23,797 nucleotides of DNA, taken from contig JAITJB010000156.1 of the NCBI GenBank assembly GCA_031279155.1, positions 1-23,797 on the forward strand. Direction: 5' to 3'. Positions 21,139-23,797 of the stretch are shown piece after piece. How positions within the stretch are numbered: the first letter of the stretch is position 1; each line of letters starts with the position of its first letter. The DNA comes from Deltaproteobacteria bacterium. Lineage in GTDB: Bacteria; Desulfobacterota; Desulfarculia; Adiutricales; Adiutricaceae. Position numbers and translations under genes: made by a program. The notes beneath the pieces are model-generated. The model was given only the letters and a program-made list of their open reading frames with translations. It did not search any database and was not told where the DNA came from.

Positions 21139-23797
21139 TTGGGAGTCTCGATAAGCAAACTAGATCCGGTTAAGCCGCTTAAAGTTAAGAGCAAGCTAAA
21201 AAAGCTTAAGCGTTTTTTTATCTTTTTCTTTCTAGCTCTAATCTTAATTTTAAGCGCTTCTATAGCCTTCATTAGAACCGATAGGGGCTTAAACTTTGTA
21301 GCCTCCAAGGGGGCTTCATTTCTTAGTTCCATGGGCCTCAAAGCTACGTGGGATAAGATCGAAGGCCCCTTTCCCCAAAAAATAGTTTTAAGCGGCTTAA
21401 GGCTTACTGATAATTTAGGGGAGTTTTTAACGGCAAAGCAAATTCACTTAGAAGCGTCGCCTTGGAAGTTACTATCTAGGGAAATCAAGATAGATATCCT
21501 TGAAATTTCCGGTCTAGATTTTAAACGCCGCCCCATAGTCCCGCCCCCCAAGCCTAGCTCAAGCTCCCCGGCGCCTAAGATCTTTTTAAACGCCAAAGTT
21601 ATCGTTACCGATAGCCGCTTATCGCCAGCTGTGATCTTGCCTCCTGGACTTAATTCTTCCCAAGATGATATTCCTATTGATTCGGCGAATAACCTATTTA
21701 GCCCAAATTCAGACATTACTCTCGATACCTACCCCCCCGAACAAGGCCGCTTAAGCCTTAGAGCCGATCTAAAATTTGAAAGAGGCGTTTTAGACTTTGA
21801 TTTTGACTTTAGTTGGGATGATAGCCCCGCACTCACCCAAGGAGCCTCCAACAACGGCCTCTACGGGCTTTACGGCCAGGGTAAACTTTTACAAAGATAC
21901 CCCGCTAACCCCGATACCTTGGATTTTAAGGTCGTAGCCCACAACGGGCCTGGCGGCACCTTAAGCTTACTAATGGGTCAGCCTGATTTACCGGCCTGGA
22001 CCTTGTCACTTTCCGGTAGCGGCCCGGTTAGTAGCTGGAGCGGGAACGCATCGATGGGACTTGACCTAGAGCAAACGGGTTTGGCTGAGGCCAGCTTAAA
22101 TCTTAGCCTTCCCAATGGTTCGGTCTTAAAGGATTTAGTTGAAGACCCTCAACTTAAATTGTCCCTAGAAGCCCAAGGCGGACCTCAGGCTCCATTACCT
22201 GAGGCTTTGATCGCCCGCTTAGGTCAAGGCTTAGCCCTTAACGCCAACCTCAATCTTAAAGAGGACTCTCTTTATGGCTTTTTAACCGTCCTCTTCCCCA
22301 AGGCTCAGCTGTCGGTCAATTCTTTTAAAGCTACCAACTTAAAAAATAATGTGAACTTAATGGCCGCCGGCGTCATAGCCTTTGATCCGGCTATAACATT
22401 ACCCGCCGAAAGTAGCCAAAACTCTGAGGCCAATCAATCAGAAAACCCGTTGGACTCATTTTTAGCCAGCGCCTTTGACCTAGCCTTGGAAAGGCGTGAT
22501 GATCAATTTTTAATCGAGTCCTTTAACTTAGTAAGCCAGGGCTTTAGCTTAAAATCGTCTGGGCTTTTTAAGCCCGTAAGTCTTGATAGCCAAGCTAGCC
22601 AAGTCAGCCAAGTCAGTCAAGATAGTCAAGCTGGCCAAGTCAGCCAAGCTAGCGACGCAAGCGATTTAAGCCAAGCTCTAAGCCAAATCGAAGCTAAAAT
22701 CGAGCTTCAAACCGCCCAAGATTCCCCTTGGCAAAAACTCTTTGAACTAGTTTTAAATGGCCCAACTCTAGGCGATAGCAGCCTTAGCGCTTCTCTTAGT
22801 TGGCCAAAAAATGATCATCTCGATTTATCAGCCCATTTTACGGCCCAAAATTTAGGGACTCTCGTTTCTGGCTGGCAGGGCCAAATCGAGGCCGATATCG
22901 CAGCTAAGGGCCCCATCGATAATCTCACCTCCGAGATCGATCTGCTAAGCCCGGCCTTGGTCGGGCCTTTTGGTCAAGAGTTTGTCGATTTAACCTGCGA
23001 TCTGCGCCTTTTAGTTTCAAACCTCCCCGATCCCCCCAAGGCCCTCGGAACTCTCTCAGCGGCCATAAAGGAGAAAGCCGGAAGCCCCTTTGAGGCTAAG
23101 GCTTCCTTAGAAGTCGCTCCTGGCCCGCCCTTTAAGGCCAAGGTAAGCGATCTTAAGCTCCAAGCCGATAGCGGTAAACGCTTAGATCTCGAAAGCCCAA
23201 GTTTGAGCTTAAGTCTTGGCGCGCCCTTTGATATCGAGGGCACAGTAAATCTAACCATCAATGACTGGAAGACCATATCGGAGTTTACTGGTCTCCCTAT
23301 TACCGGCGCCCCGGCTCACCTTGAGGCCAGCTTTCTGCGCGACCCAAAAAATAATCTATCTACCGCTACGGCCAAAGTGGAAATGCCGGATTTTAAATTT
23401 CAAAACATAAGCTTAAGCGACCTTAAACTTAATATGCTGGCCGAAGGCTTGACCGATAACCCTAACCTAGACTTAAATATGACCTTGGGCCCGGGCCGCT
23501 TTAGCGATATTAGCTTTAGCCAAGGTAACCTTAAGGCCCAGGCCAAAGATAGCCAGGGAAGTTTTAGTCTAGATCTCAAATCAACCGACGCTTATGAATT
23601 AGCTCACGCCTCAGGTGAAATCGACCTGGCAGATAAAATCATTAACCTTGTTACGTTAAGAGCCGACCTACCAGAACTACCGGATAAAATCGCCTTAAGT
23701 AAACCAGCTAAAATATCTCTAGATCCTCTGGCCATAGACGACTTGCACCTTATCTACGGCCAGAAGGCTACAATTTCTGGAAGCTTTAATAGGCAAA
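21139..23797 (+). CDS. tamB: TamB-like translocation/assembly protein, N-terminal 886 residues
   Basis: A frame free of stops runs from 21112 to the right edge. No ATG or GTG fits the N-terminus; TTG at 21139, behind AGGCGAGGG at 6 nt, is the best start. After a Lys-rich stretch (residues 7-25) comes one membrane anchor (26-46, FFIFFFLALILILSASIAFI), then TDRGLNFVASKGASFLSSMGL, IEGPFPQKIVLSGLRLTD and a long series of beta-rich repeats, the usual layout of TamB/AsmA-like proteins. These span the periplasm as a hydrophobic groove and join TamA at the C-terminus, which lies outside the window. Residues 483-516 hold a Ser-Gln-rich low-complexity insert. Being next to tamA supports the call. Confidence 0.88.
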   Translation, partial: MGVSISKLDPVKPLKVKSKLKKLKRFFIFFFLALILILSASIAFIRTDRGLNFVASKGASFLSSMGLKATWDKIEGPFPQKIVLSGLRLTDNLGEFLTAKQIHLEASPWKLLSREIKIDILEISGLDFKRRPIVPPPKPSSSSPAPKIFLNAKVIVTDSRLSPAVILPPGLNSSQDDIPIDSANNLFSPNSDITLDTYPPEQGRLSLRADLKFERGVLDFDFDFSWDDSPALTQGASNNGLYGLYGQGKLLQRYPANPDTLDFKVVAHNGPGGTLSLLMGQPDLPAWTLSLSGSGPVSSWSGNASMGLDLEQTGLAEASLNLSLPNGSVLKDLVEDPQLKLSLEAQGGPQAPLPEALIARLGQGLALNANLNLKEDSLYGFLTVLFPKAQLSVNSFKATNLKNNVNLMAAGVIAFDPAITLPAESSQNSEANQSENPLDSFLASAFDLALERRDDQFLIESFNLVSQGFSLKSSGLFKPVSLDSQASQVSQVSQDSQAGQVSQASDASDLSQALSQIEAKIELQTAQDSPWQKLFELVLNGPTLGDSSLSASLSWPKNDHLDLSAHFTAQNLGTLVSGWQGQIEADIAAKGPIDNLTSEIDLLSPALVGPFGQEFVDLTCDLRLLVSNLPDPPKALGTLSAAIKEKAGSPFEAKASLEVAPGPPFKAKVSDLKLQADSGKRLDLESPSLSLSLGAPFDIEGTVNLTINDWKTISEFTGLPITGAPAHLEASFLRDPKNNLSTATAKVEMPDFKFQNISLSDLKLNMLAEGLTDNPNLDLNMTLGPGRFSDISFSQGNLKAQAKDSQGSFSLDLKSTDAYELAHASGEIDLADKIINLVTLRADLPELPDKIALSKPAKISLDPLAIDDLHLIYGQKATISGSFNRQ
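22585..22689 (+). repeat. 9-bp repeat in tamB coding Ser-Gln tripeptides
   Basis: Repeats of the form AGCCAAGTC/AGCCAAGCT encode S-Q-(A/V/D) at about residues 483-516 of TamB. It is a low-complexity insert in an otherwise beta-rich protein and probably varies in length by slippage. Confidence 0.75.

Overview
The window looks like chromosomal DNA of an anaerobic, hydrogen-metabolising Gram-negative bacterium. A Desulfobacterota (deltaproteobacterial) lineage is my best guess. The basis is a NAD-linked [FeFe]-hydrogenase operon, a sigma-54-type promoter in front of an ammonium transporter/PII pair, an IHF/HU protein, and a TamA/TamB outer-membrane module. Coding density is low: between about 5.7 and 19 kb only a little over half the bases are in credible genes. 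Several decayed genes can be read, which fits a host-associated or otherwise reducing genome (inference).

Left block (1-5.7 kb): the N-terminal part of a Fic-family protein runs off the left edge and overlaps a small helper-like gene by 8 nt. Next is a leftward cluster with a decayed alpha/beta hydrolase (internal stop, frameshift, lost C-terminus), an intact exported alpha/beta hydrolase and an exported double-cupin/carboxymuconolactone-decarboxylase-like protein. A divergent AraC-family regulator faces the cluster and probably controls it.

Middle block (5.7-9.1 kb): mostly non-coding. It holds a decayed HigA/XRE-type helix-turn-helix gene, a small exported orphan protein, and a rightward set of three small orphan genes. 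The first two of these are tandem paralogues in the same reading frame; the first copy is interrupted by two stop codons but has no frameshift. A strong bidirectional terminator closes this block.

Core block (9.2-15.2 kb, all leftward): amtB-glnK with a sigma-54-like promoter, and hydC-hydB-hydA encoding a trimeric NAD(H)-linked [FeFe]-hydrogenase. Its HydB is a minimal NuoF core without the added ferredoxin domains of known bifurcating enzymes. The hydrogenase operon ends in a 3' region with 35-bp repeats and an intrinsic terminator.

Right block (16-23.8 kb): an IHF/HU-family protein, a possible remnant of a short-chain dehydrogenase, a Lys/Ala/Pro-rich histone-like protein, then tamA (with a lipoprotein-type signal) and tamB (runs off the right edge), separated by a terminator-like hairpin. 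No rRNA, tRNA, CRISPR array or intact insertion sequence was recognised.
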